DNA of 55,194 nucleotides from Gemmatimonadota bacterium (GTDB lineage Bacteria > Gemmatimonadota > Gemmatimonadetes > Gemmatimonadales > Gemmatimonadaceae). Positions 46,436 to 55,194 of the stretch are shown here, piece by piece; position 1 is the stretch's first letter; every line of letters begins with the position of its first letter. The position numbers were made by a program, and so were the translations under genes. The notes below the pieces were generated by a model. It was not told the DNA's origin, did no database searches, and saw nothing but the letters and a program-made list of their open reading frames with translations. Location: NCBI GenBank assembly GCA_028287345.1, contig JAQBPV010000149.1, positions 1-55,194 on the forward strand, given 5' to 3'.

Positions 46436-46813
46436 GTGAGCTCCCGTTGGCGGTTGCCCACACGATATCTGTGCGGTATTAGCTGGACGTGAGGTATGGA
46501 TGACCGAACTGTGAGCGGTCGATTACGGTTCGATGAAGGCGATCAACACTTCGGAGGTCTTCAGCGGCCTCGGCCTTCTGACGACCCGGGCGACGCGAAT
46601 GGCAGTCCGCGACAGCGCAACCATTGATTTGGGAAGCAGGCGCCAATGCAGATTTCCGGGTGGCCCTGCCATTGCCCGCGCAGCGGGTGCAGCAGCAGTG
46701 TGGGCGTACGCCGGACTTGCGGCCGTGCAGCGCACACCATCGACTGAGGCAGTCATTTTGTGCAACTTACTCACCGTTGAGTCCAGCCCATCTTCATGAA
46801 GGAGCAATGAACG

Positions 46814-47080
46814 GTGGATACACCTCGGAAGTCCGTGACGACCAGCCTGCCCAAAGCCTACAGGAGCTCGACCGGCGATTCTGGCGTCGTCTCGTACGAT
46901 CTTGGCCCGGAATTCATCACGCTGCAGTTCAAGGACGGCGCGGTCTACCTGTACAACTACGAAAAGCCGGGAAAGGAGCACGTCGAGCGAATGAAGGAGC
47001 TCGCGAAAGCGGGCGCTGGGCTCAGCACGTACGTCAGTCGGCAGGTGAAGGACGCATATGCCCGACAACTGTGGCCTTGA
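46814..47080 (+). CDS. KTSC-domain-like small protein
   Basis: SGVVSYDLGPEFITLQFKDGAVYLYNYEKPGKEHVERMKELAKAGAGLSTYVSRQVKDAY. Confidence 0.75.
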   Translation: MDTPRKSVTTSLPKAYRSSTGDSGVVSYDLGPEFITLQFKDGAVYLYNYEKPGKEHVERMKELAKAGAGLSTYVSRQVKDAYARQLWP

Positions 47081-47107
47081 AGGCGACGAATCTGGAGGAG
47101 CATCCCC

Positions 47108-47374
47108 ATGTGCAGGAACATCAAGACGCTGGCCAACTTCGAGCCACCCGCGACCGATGACGAGATTCGCGCGTCGGCGCTGCAGTTCGTGAGAAAGTTG
47201 AGTGGAACGAGCAAGCCGTCACGCGCGAATGAAGAAGCGTTCAACGTCGCAGTGGACGAGGTGACTGCGTCGGCGCGGAGACTCATCGCGTCGCTCGAGA
47301 CGCATTCCGCGCCCCGCAACCGCGAAGAGGAAATGCGGAAGGCGAAAGAGCGGTCGCTGAAACGGTTCGCTTGA
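47108..47374 (+). CDS. DUF2277 family protein
   Basis: MCRNIKTLANFEPPATDDEIRASALQFVRKLSGTSKPSRANEEAFNVAVDEV. Confidence 0.88.
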   Translation: MCRNIKTLANFEPPATDDEIRASALQFVRKLSGTSKPSRANEEAFNVAVDEVTASARRLIASLETHSAPRNREEEMRKAKERSLKRFA

Positions 47375-47476
47375 CGGCAACACCAACAGCAACCGCGCAG
47401 TGATGCAATTCGTTTTTCATTCACATGATTCAAGTCAGTCAGTTGCTGTTTTTTCTCCTACTGATTCTCCAATGAG

Positions 47477-47514
47477 TTGAAGGCCCTGTACCTCGAGAGG
47501 TACAGGGCCTTCAA
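47477..47514. terminator. Perfect 18-bp hairpin between convergent DUF2277 and LVIVD genes
   Basis: TTGAAGGCCCTGTACCTC-GA-GAGGTACAGGGCCTTCAA. Confidence 0.85.
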
Positions 47515-47534
47515 ATCGTTCAGAACTTCGACGG

Positions 47535-49481
47535 CTACGGCATCGTCACCGACAGGTCGCGCGCCGCACCCGCCAGCTTCTGCACCTTGGCGCCGTCGCA
47601 CGAGCTGCGTGCTTCGCCGTCGAGCTGCGAGGCCAGCGTGTTCAGCGCATCACGACGCTGCGCACCAGACGCCCGCTCGGCAGTCGAGAGCGCCGCGCGC
47701 ACGGAGGCCACCCGGCCGGCGCCGAGGCAGCTCGAGCGCTCGAGCTGGTCGACGTATGCGCGCGCGAGCGCGAAGCTCGGCGGCCATACCATCTTCGGCT
47801 GGCCCTGCGCGTTCAGGTACTCGTAGTGCACCGTCTTCGCCGCGTCGATCTCGTTCTGCGAGATGTACTGGCTCGGCGTGAGCTCGGCGATGTCGAGGCC
47901 GCGCGCGATCTCGGAGCTGACGATCGAGCCGTTATACCAGTAGACCGACCACGAACCGCCCATGGTGAAGCGCGTGGAATCGATCGGGCCGCGGTCGAAG
48001 AACGCGATCTCCTTCGGATTCGCCGCGTCCGTCCAGTCGAACACCGAGATACCGCCCTGATACCACGCCTGCACCATGACGTCACGGCCCGGAATCGGAA
48101 TCAGCGAGCCGTTGTGTGCGACGCAGTTCTCCTTGTCGGTCTGCGGAGCGGGAAGCTTGTAGTAGCTCTTGAAGTTCATCTTCCCGTTCTCGAGCGTGAA
48201 GATCGCGTCCGCACCCCACTGCTTCGGATCCGTCGCACGACACTTCGGTGCGCCACCGCCGCCCCATTCATCGGAGAAGAGAACCTTGGTGCCGTCGTTG
48301 TTGAACGTGGCGGAGTGCCAGTAGGAGAAGTTCGAGTCGGCTACTGCGCCGATGCGGCGCGGGTTCATCGGATCCTTGATGTCGAGCAGGAGTCCGTAGC
48401 CGCCGCAGGCGCCGCCCGCGAGGCCGATGGCCGGATAGACAGTGATGTCATGGCACTGGTCGGGTCCGCGGCGCGGACCGCCGCTGCTGAACATCTTGTC
48501 GATGATGCTCTGAAGGTTCGTGCGCAGCGCGGTGCTGTCGGCGCCGTTGGCCGCCGTGCGGCCGTTCGACTTGGCGACGCTGTCCAGCAGCTGCTTGGCG
48601 AAGCCATTCGGCAGCGGACGCTCCGCGCCGAACAGGCTCGCGACGTATCCACCAGCGGCGCGCGAGGAGTCGGCCGACTTCTTCATCGCGACGATGTCGG
48701 ACGCTGCTTCACCGTGCTGCGGTGGTGCGGCCAGGTTGTCGAAGATGCGCGGCGAGGTCGCGATTGCCGCCCGCTCCGGATTGGCCACCGGCACCTTGAT
48801 CACTTCGATGCGGAAGTGCGAGGAATTCGGATCGGTCTCGGGCTGGGCATTCGAGCAGCCCGGGAGCTCATCTGCCGAGCGGACGCCAGCCGAACCGGAC
48901 ACGTAGATGTACACGTTGTCGCGATCGTTCGGATCAACGACCACCGTGTGCGTGTGCGAGCCGCGGCAGGTCTGCACGTTGGCGACGTACTTCGGCTTGG
49001 AGATATCGGTGATGTCGAAGATGCGGATGCCGCGCAGCCGCTCCTTGCTGACCGGATCCTTCACGCCCTGATCGCCGCAGTCGAGACGGCCGCTGTTTCC
49101 CTCACCGGAGACGAAGAGCAGGTTCTTGTAGACGGAGACGTCACTCTGCGAGGCTGGGCAGTAGTACGACGTCGTGAGCACTGGCGCGCTGGGCGTCGAG
49201 ATGTCCCAGACCTGGAAGCCGTTGTAGTTGCCCTGGATGGCGTACTTGCCGGTGAACGCCATGTCGGAGTTGGTGCTTCCGATGAACTTCGCGGGCGGCT
49301 GCGTCCGCGAGACGATGCGGAGGTTGGACACCGCCTCCGCCGCGTTCATCATTCCGGCGCCCAGCCCGACTCGCGGATCTGGCGTCGGCATCGGCTCGTT
49401 GTTGCCCGATGTAGTGGTGGCTGTGGAGCACGCCGCAACGGACAGCAAACCGGCGGCGAGCGTGAGCTTCAAGACGTTCAT
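47535..49481 (-). CDS. LVIVD-repeat exported lipoprotein
   Basis: Lipobox SVAACS; repeated GFQVWDIS, GIRIFDITDISKPKYVANV, GISVFDWTDAANPKEIAFF. Confidence 0.85.
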   Translation of the reverse strand: MNVLKLTLAAGLLSVAACSTATTTSGNNEPMPTPDPRVGLGAGMMNAAEAVSNLRIVSRTQPPAKFIGSTNSDMAFTGKYAIQGNYNGFQVWDISTPSAPVLTTSYYCPASQSDVSVYKNLLFVSGEGNSGRLDCGDQGVKDPVSKERLRGIRIFDITDISKPKYVANVQTCRGSHTHTVVVDPNDRDNVYIYVSGSAGVRSADELPGCSNAQPETDPNSSHFRIEVIKVPVANPERAAIATSPRIFDNLAAPPQHGEAASDIVAMKKSADSSRAAGGYVASLFGAERPLPNGFAKQLLDSVAKSNGRTAANGADSTALRTNLQSIIDKMFSSGGPRRGPDQCHDITVYPAIGLAGGACGGYGLLLDIKDPMNPRRIGAVADSNFSYWHSATFNNDGTKVLFSDEWGGGGAPKCRATDPKQWGADAIFTLENGKMNFKSYYKLPAPQTDKENCVAHNGSLIPIPGRDVMVQAWYQGGISVFDWTDAANPKEIAFFDRGPIDSTRFTMGGSWSVYWYNGSIVSSEIARGLDIAELTPSQYISQNEIDAAKTVHYEYLNAQGQPKMVWPPSFALARAYVDQLERSSCLGAGRVASVRAALSTAERASGAQRRDALNTLASQLDGEARSSCDGAKVQKLAGAARDLSVTMP

Positions 49482-49540
49482 GGCAGATTCCTCTGGGGGG
49501 AAACGGGGTGTGGCAACGACTTCTCTTCGTAACTTGGCAA

Positions 49541-50227
49541 TCAGGGAACGTGGACACCGAAGATGACGGCGGCGAGCATCTTCTCCATCCGACCGATCTC
49601 GGTGGTCTGATCGACGTTGACGTCCGAGGCGAACTTGAACACGATTTCGTCCTGGCCGGCGCCGTAGCTGTCGAACAGCTCCTTGACCATCGACGTCGCG
49701 CCGCGGTGGTGCTGGATCATGAAGCTCAGGAACAGCCGATCGAAATCGCCGCCGGTCGCCGCGTCGAGCTCCTTCATCTGAGCGTCGGACAGCATTCCGG
49801 GCATGAGCATGTCATGCTCCATCCCATTCATCATCATCTTCATCGGACCCGGCTTCGCTTCCGGCACCGGCTGGCGTCGGTCGCGAAGCCACTGCTGCAT
49901 GATCTTGATCTCGTCGGTCTGGGCGTTGATGATTCGCTCCGCCAGCCGCTTCACTTCGTCGTTCGCGCCGTGCGTCGGCGCCATCTTCGACATCACGATG
50001 GCCTGCGAATGGTGCCCGATCATTCCGGACATGAAATGAATGTCCGCCGCAGTGTAGGGCAGGCGAGCGCTGTCCGCCCGCGCCTTGACCACGGCCGGAT
50101 CGTTCTGGCTCGCCGCTGCCACCGGCTGCTGCGCCGAAGCCGCGGACGACACGAGAGCACTGCCGGACGCCACAATGGCGGCCGACGCCAAGGCTCGCGT
50201 GAGGCGTTGGGTATATGTATGGATCAT
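49541..50227 (-). CDS. DUF305 family exported protein
   Basis: DIHFMSGMIGHHSQAIVMSKMA and FLSFMIQHHRGATSMVKELF. ATG 50227 after GGAG. Confidence 0.92.
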   Translation of the reverse strand: MIHTYTQRLTRALASAAIVASGSALVSSAASAQQPVAAASQNDPAVVKARADSARLPYTAADIHFMSGMIGHHSQAIVMSKMAPTHGANDEVKRLAERIINAQTDEIKIMQQWLRDRRQPVPEAKPGPMKMMMNGMEHDMLMPGMLSDAQMKELDAATGGDFDRLFLSFMIQHHRGATSMVKELFDSYGAGQDEIVFKFASDVNVDQTTEIGRMEKMLAAVIFGVHVP

Positions 50228-50422
50228 TTTGTCATTTCTCCTGCGGGCATGACGGACCAAAGCCCCATGAAGTTCCACGCCAACGATAGATATTAGCATC
50301 GCGAAAATGGTTGGTAAGAGACCATGCTCCAGCCCGCCTCGCCTTCCAGCAGAGCCTGCGGCATCATTCACGCAATGGGATCGTGACCGTACCCCCCAAA
50401 GCGACCGTCACGGAGCAAAAGA

Positions 50423-52255
50423 ATGAGTGAGACGAATCAGTCTCCCGACCTCACCGCCCTCGAGAACGACTACGACGTCGTTGGCGAGGTGAGGGGGCCG
50501 GGAGGCGTGCGCGCCTACACCGCAACACGAAAGGACGAAGCGGCAAAACGCCGCGAAGACCAGGCCGGCGTACTGATCTCGGTCGTGACGACTCCGGAAG
50601 GTGACGAGGGGAACGCGCTGTCGCACCTGGCAGCGGACACGAAGCTGCTCGCCGGCATGTCCCACCGCCGTCTCATCCCGGTGATCGAGGGACGATGGGT
50701 GGGCACGGACGCCTTTGCCGTCGTCACACAACGCACCACCGACCCCTCGCTCGCCCAGAAACTCGCCACGAGCGAGGCCTTCTCGACACCTCGCGTCGCG
50801 GCCATCCTGCGCGAGGTGAACGGCCTGCTGGAATGGGCCCGCGAGCACAAGCTGGTGCACCGCAACGTCACCGCCGATCGGATCTTCCTCGAGCCCAAGA
50901 CCGATCGCGTCCGCGTGATGTTCGGCGTCGCGCCCATCATCCGTCTCAAGCACGTCGATCCCGAGACGGAAGACGCCCGCACCATCGTCCGTCTGGTCGT
51001 CGCCATGCTCACGGGCAGCGAGGATCCCTCGGAGTACGAGGGGCAGACGCTCACCGAGCTGCGTCCCGACCTGCCCGACCAGCTTCAGGAGGCCACGGTC
51101 GCGCTGCTCGACGAGACCAACGCGCACACGGCGGCCGACGTCGCCACGTTCCTCGCCCTCGTCGGAATGGCGGGCCCGCTCGCTGCCGGCGAAACAGAGG
51201 CCGAGCGCATCCGCGACGAGTCGCTCGGTGAGCAGATCGCCGAACGCGAGAAGCTCGCCGAAGAGCGCGCAACGTTCGAGCAGGATATGGCGAGGGAGAA
51301 GGCGAACTTCGAGCGCGTCATGGCCGAGGGCCGCGAGGCGTTCGAGAAGCTGATGGCGGATGAGCGCGAAAAGTTCGCGAAGGAGAAGGAAGCCCTCGAG
51401 CGAAAGCTCGCGAAGGAGAAGGACGACCTGCAGCGAGCGGCGCTCGCAGAGCGTGAAGCGATCGTCGCCAAGCGTGCGGAACTCGAGAAGACGGTGGCCG
51501 ACCAGCGGCGCGAGCTCGAACGTGTCGCAGCGGAAGATCGCCGCCAGATCGAAGCGTTGCGGGCGGAGATCAAGCGCGCCGGCGACCTGGAGTTGGAGCG
51601 GAAGCGCGAGGCGGCGCTGGACGAGATCACCGACGCCGACTCGACCATGGAGAACCCGGTCTACGCAACGCCGTTGTTCGCTGCGCCGGTGATGGAACCC
51701 ATCGAGCCACTGGAATTCGATGACGACACGGCGCTGATGCGCGACTCGAAGGAAGTCGTCATGCCGCCGCCGATGACGATGACCGAGGAAGCTGCGCTCC
51801 CTGCCGAGGCACTGGCGGAGCGGAAAGCGGCCGTCGCGGCCGTCGCCGCGGCGAGCAAACCGCCACAGCGGAAGTGGCTCATTCCTGCGGGTATCGTGGG
51901 GTTCGTCGCAATCCTTGCCGCCGGCGCAGTCACACTGGGCCGGCGCGAACCAGCTGCGCCGCCAGCGAAGCCGGTGGCAACGCTGCCGGTCACGAAGGCT
52001 CCGGTCGCGCGGGTTGCCAGCGCGCCGGTAATGCCTCCGCCCGCGGTACCATTGCCTGATTCCGTGGGCGTCGCCGCAGCGGACAGCGTCGCGCGCGCGG
52101 ACTCGGTGCGCGAAGCGGCGGCTCGTCGTCGCCGGCGCTTCGTGCGCGACTCCATTGCACGGCGTGACAGCATCGGACAGGTTCGTCGGGACAGTATCGC
52201 GAAAGCTCGTCGCGACAGCGCTGCCGTCGCGCGGCCGGACACCCTTCCACGCTAG
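50423..52255 (+). CDS. Pseudokinase - coiled-coil - TM - basic-tail protein
   Basis: Kinase-like fold with HRN for HRD and MFG for DFG; coiled coil EERATFEQDMAREKANFERVMAEGREAFEKLMADEREKF...; TM WLIPAGIVGFVAILAAGAVTLG; RRDSI-repeat tail. Confidence 0.82.
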   Translation: MSETNQSPDLTALENDYDVVGEVRGPGGVRAYTATRKDEAAKRREDQAGVLISVVTTPEGDEGNALSHLAADTKLLAGMSHRRLIPVIEGRWVGTDAFAVVTQRTTDPSLAQKLATSEAFSTPRVAAILREVNGLLEWAREHKLVHRNVTADRIFLEPKTDRVRVMFGVAPIIRLKHVDPETEDARTIVRLVVAMLTGSEDPSEYEGQTLTELRPDLPDQLQEATVALLDETNAHTAADVATFLALVGMAGPLAAGETEAERIRDESLGEQIAEREKLAEERATFEQDMAREKANFERVMAEGREAFEKLMADEREKFAKEKEALERKLAKEKDDLQRAALAEREAIVAKRAELEKTVADQRRELERVAAEDRRQIEALRAEIKRAGDLELERKREAALDEITDADSTMENPVYATPLFAAPVMEPIEPLEFDDDTALMRDSKEVVMPPPMTMTEEAALPAEALAERKAAVAAVAAASKPPQRKWLIPAGIVGFVAILAAGAVTLGRREPAAPPAKPVATLPVTKAPVARVASAPVMPPPAVPLPDSVGVAAADSVARADSVREAAARRRRRFVRDSIARRDSIGQVRRDSIAKARRDSAAVARPDTLPR

Positions 52256-52267
52256 GTATCTGCACGA

Positions 52268-52705
52268 GTGAACGGCCCGATCGAAATTCGTCTCCTCGGC
52301 GCAAAGGACGCCGGCGTGCTCGATCGCGTTGGTGACGACGTCTTCGACGCGCCGGTCGATCCCGTCTGGTGCAGTGAGTTCTTCAAGGACTCACGACATC
52401 ATCTTGCGGTGGCGATCGAGAATGGCGCCGTGGTCGGCATGGTGTCGGCGGTGCACTACGTGCATCCCGACAAGGCGCCGCAGCTATGGATCAACGAGCT
52501 CGGCGTCGCGTCGACGCATCGTCGTCGCGGCATCGGCCGACAATTGCTCGACGCCATCCTTGCACACGGACGCACCCTCGGCTGCACCGAGGCATGGCTC
52601 GGAACGGAGGAGTCGAACGAGGCGGCTCGTCGTCTGTATCGGGGCGCCGGCGGAAAGTCCGAGCCGTTTACGCTGTATGCGTTTCCCCTCGAGTCGCCGA
52701 GATGA
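52268..52705 (+). CDS. GNAT family N-acetyltransferase
   Basis: LWINELGVASTHRRRGIGRQLLDAILAHGRTLGCTEAWLGTEESNEAARRLYRGAGG. Confidence 0.92.
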   Translation: MNGPIEIRLLGAKDAGVLDRVGDDVFDAPVDPVWCSEFFKDSRHHLAVAIENGAVVGMVSAVHYVHPDKAPQLWINELGVASTHRRRGIGRQLLDAILAHGRTLGCTEAWLGTEESNEAARRLYRGAGGKSEPFTLYAFPLESPR

Positions 52706-53034
52706 GCATCTCGTTACACGCATTGCGCGATCGATTCACGAGCGATCGCGCGCGGGAGGCCGAGGGGCGGAACGACGTGTCAAAGGCTCGCCTCGAGCAG
52801 GCGCTCGACGCAATTGGATGGCGGTCGGCCGGTGGGTCGTCGTCGGAGGAAGTGGCGGCGATCGCCGTGCACATCGTGGAGAACTGCGTCACTCAGAATC
52901 GCGACGTCGCCGTCGCCATCAGGCAGGTCGCCGAGCTGCTGCACAACTCGGCCGCCACGCTCGATGGGTCGATGTCGTCGGCGTCGATGTATATCCCAGC
53001 GGCAGAGGAAGTGCTCGCGCGATACGCACGCTGA
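52702..53034 (+). CDS. Hypothetical protein (110 aa)
   Basis: ATGA overlap with GNAT; MSISLHALRDRFTSDRAREAEGRNDVSKARLEQALDAIGW... No family recognised. Confidence 0.6.
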   Translation: MSISLHALRDRFTSDRAREAEGRNDVSKARLEQALDAIGWRSAGGSSSEEVAAIAVHIVENCVTQNRDVAVAIRQVAELLHNSAATLDGSMSSASMYIPAAEEVLARYAR

Positions 53035-53158
53035 CGCTCGGAGCGACACGACCAACCTGCCGATCGACTGACGCCTCGGCGCCCATTCGATAGCCGACGT
53101 TCGGGCCCGCCTATAAGTTGGGGCGCCTTCCATTCCGGAGGCCTGCCGGAGATCGGTC

Positions 53159-55194
53159 GTGTCCACCGAGCTACACGAGAAGCTGCAGGAGGCGCTGGGC
53201 GGTGTATACGTCCTCGAGCGCGAGCTCGGCGGCGGGGGGATGAGTCGTGTGTTCGTTGCCCGCGACGACGCCCTGAGCCGGCGCATCGTGGTCAAGCTGC
53301 TCCCACCGGAGATGGCGGCGGCGGTGAACATCGAGCGGTTCCGGCGCGAAATTCAGCTCGCCGCGTCGTTGATGCACCCGCACTTGATTCCGCTGCTCAG
53401 CGCCGGCGAAGTGCTCGGGCTGCCGTACTTCACCATGCCGTACATCGAGGGCGAGTCGCTGCGCACCCGCCTCACGCGCGAGGGACAACTGCCCGTCCGC
53501 GAAGCGATCCGGCTTGGCATCGAGGTGGCTCGAGCGCTCGACTATGCGCACCGCAGTGGCATCGTGCATCGAGACATGAAGCCGGACAACGTGCTCACCC
53601 ACGACGGCCACGCGCTGGTGACGGATTTCGGCATCGCACGCGCGCTCAACGAAGCATCGAATGGCATTGCGCTGACGTCGGTGGGCATGGCCATCGGCAC
53701 ACCGGCCTACATGAGCCCCGAACAGGCGGGCAGCGGCAGCGACATCGACAGCCGCAGCGACATCTACTCACTCGCCTGCGTGATGTACGAGATGCTCGCC
53801 GGACGTCCGCCATTCACCGGCATGAGTCAGGTGGCCATCCTCATGATGCATCGCACGGCGCCGGTGCCGAGCGTGCGTGCGTTGCGCGAGGAGGTTTCCC
53901 AGGAAATCGATCACGTGTTGGCGAAGGCGCTCGCCAAGGATCCGGTGCACAGGTTCGCGACGGCGGCGGAGTTCGCGGACGCACTTGAACGCGCAGGTGG
54001 CGCTCATCTCACGCCCGGCTCCACGCGTACCGTCTCGGGCGAACAACGGATGGCTGACGCACAGACGCATTTCGTCGTCGTGCTGCCATTCGCGAACATG
54101 AGCGCTGACAAGGAGAACGAATACTTCTCGGACGGCATCACCGAGGACATCATCGCACAGCTCTCGCGCATTCGCGGCTTGCGCGTGATGTCGCGGACGT
54201 CGGCGATGCGCTACAAGGACCACCCGGGAAGTGTGCGCGACATCCAGCGCGAGACGGGCGTCTCACACGTACTCGAGGGCAGCGTGCGCCGAGCGGGAAC
54301 GCGACTGCGCATCGTGGCGCAGTTGATCGACGCGCGCACCGACGAGCACGTGTGGGCCGAGACGTGGGATCGCGAGATGGACGACGTCTTCGCCATCCAG
54401 AGTGAGGTCGCCGAGCACATCGCCGAAACCCTGCACACGCGGCTGACGTCGTCCGAGCGCTCGATCATCGCCAAGAAGCCCACCGACGATCTCGAGGCGT
54501 ACAACTTCTACCTCCTCGGCCGCCATCACTACAACAAGGTGACGCCGGAAGACTTCGGTAAGGCGCTCGAGTATTTCCGCAAGGCAATCGACCGCGATCC
54601 GAACTTCGCTCGCGCCTATGCGTCGCTCGCCGAGGCACTGTTGTACCTAGGCCTTGGCTATTGGGGAGTGCGGCCGCGCGAGATGATGTCGGAGTCGTTC
54701 GCGCTCGCCACGAAGGCGCTTGCGCTCGATCCGTACAGCGCGGAGGCACATGCGTCGTTGAGCATGTACCACTCGTTCCATGAGTTCCGCTGGGAGAAGT
54801 CCGGCTATTACATGGCGCGTGCTGTCGAGCTGAATCCCAGCAACTCGATGATCCGGATGTACTACGCCATGGAGCTGTGTGCGTACGGCCGCTTCGACGA
54901 AGCGATGGCGCAGCGCGAGGCCGCCTGCCAGCTCGATCCGAGTGCGATGGTGATTCGCGGCAATGCGACGTGGATTCTCTATCTCGCGCGTCGAATGGAT
55001 CAGGCGGTCGCGGAGTGTCGCACGTTGCGCACGATCGACCCGACGTCCGCGTTTGGCGCGTTCTCACACGGGCTCGTGTGTGCGCAAAGCGGCGATGCGA
55101 TGGAAGCGATCGGCGCCTTCCGCGATGCATTGCGGCTCTCGAACAACGAGTCGCTGTACAGCGTGATGCTCGCCTATGCGCTTGCCGTGGGTGG
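53159..55194 (+). CDS. Ser/Thr protein kinase with TolB/CadC-like domain and TPRs, 3' truncated by window edge
   Basis: Not in the ORF track, probably because it has no stop before the edge. GGGGMSRVFVARDD, VVKLLPPE, HRDMKPDNVL, TDFGIA, GTPAYMSPEQ; VVLPFANMSADKENEYFSDGITEDII; TPR-like C-terminus. Confidence 0.92.
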   Translation, partial: MSTELHEKLQEALGGVYVLERELGGGGMSRVFVARDDALSRRIVVKLLPPEMAAAVNIERFRREIQLAASLMHPHLIPLLSAGEVLGLPYFTMPYIEGESLRTRLTREGQLPVREAIRLGIEVARALDYAHRSGIVHRDMKPDNVLTHDGHALVTDFGIARALNEASNGIALTSVGMAIGTPAYMSPEQAGSGSDIDSRSDIYSLACVMYEMLAGRPPFTGMSQVAILMMHRTAPVPSVRALREEVSQEIDHVLAKALAKDPVHRFATAAEFADALERAGGAHLTPGSTRTVSGEQRMADAQTHFVVVLPFANMSADKENEYFSDGITEDIIAQLSRIRGLRVMSRTSAMRYKDHPGSVRDIQRETGVSHVLEGSVRRAGTRLRIVAQLIDARTDEHVWAETWDREMDDVFAIQSEVAEHIAETLHTRLTSSERSIIAKKPTDDLEAYNFYLLGRHHYNKVTPEDFGKALEYFRKAIDRDPNFARAYASLAEALLYLGLGYWGVRPREMMSESFALATKALALDPYSAEAHASLSMYHSFHEFRWEKSGYYMARAVELNPSNSMIRMYYAMELCAYGRFDEAMAQREAACQLDPSAMVIRGNATWILYLARRMDQAVAECRTLRTIDPTSAFGAFSHGLVCAQSGDAMEAIGAFRDALRLSNNESLYSVMLAYALAVG

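Noticed and set aside
46533-46799. 88-aa ORF upstream of the KTSC-like gene
   Set aside because: No motif and unconvincing start; likely spurious.
47826-49532. 568-aa plus ORF antisense to the LVIVD gene
   Set aside because: Shadow ORF; composition typical of GC-rich antisense frames.
1-55194. CRISPR arrays, tRNA/rRNA genes, transposases or integrases
   Set aside because: No regularly spaced direct repeats of CRISPR type, no recognisable RNA genes, and no transposase or integrase motifs among the listed translations. A dedicated tRNAscan/CRISPR run was not possible.

Overview
High-GC bacterial chromosomal window with about 50 supportable genes. The SusC/SusD pair, CRTAC1-type protein, DUF305/LVIVD pair and serine/threonine kinases suggest a Gemmatimonadota-like genome (inference only). 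Main blocks: an edge-truncated FG-GAP/ASPIC protein convergent with SusD/SusC; DinB; a tandem double-LysR regulator divergent from a histidine kinase, double-receiver and REC-PAS-GAF-HK operon; a Tat-exported GH36-like alpha-galactosidase; a PLP decarboxylase; a LuxR-AAA regulator; GDPD/PI-PLC; DUF3667; an Xre/RES toxin-antitoxin pair followed by a decayed accessory patch; P1 peptidase and esterase; a short divergent pair of a KGG-type peptide and a putative 2OG-Fe(II) oxygenase; M28 peptidase; a sigma / membrane protein / Spy-like operon; a frameshifted SDR pseudogene; a run of small metabolic genes including an AAC(3)-like acetyltransferase; LVIVD and DUF305; and a pseudokinase upstream of an edge-truncated Ser/Thr kinase that the ORF track does not list. 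Best candidates for something new: the KGG-peptide/oxygenase pair (31896-32950), the fused double LysR (8944-10800), the pseudokinase-coiled-coil-TM protein (50423-52255), the degenerate second receiver (12851-13582), and the sigma/Spy-like operon whose periplasmic protein carries a SusC-plug-like motif. All family calls are by reading, with no database search.
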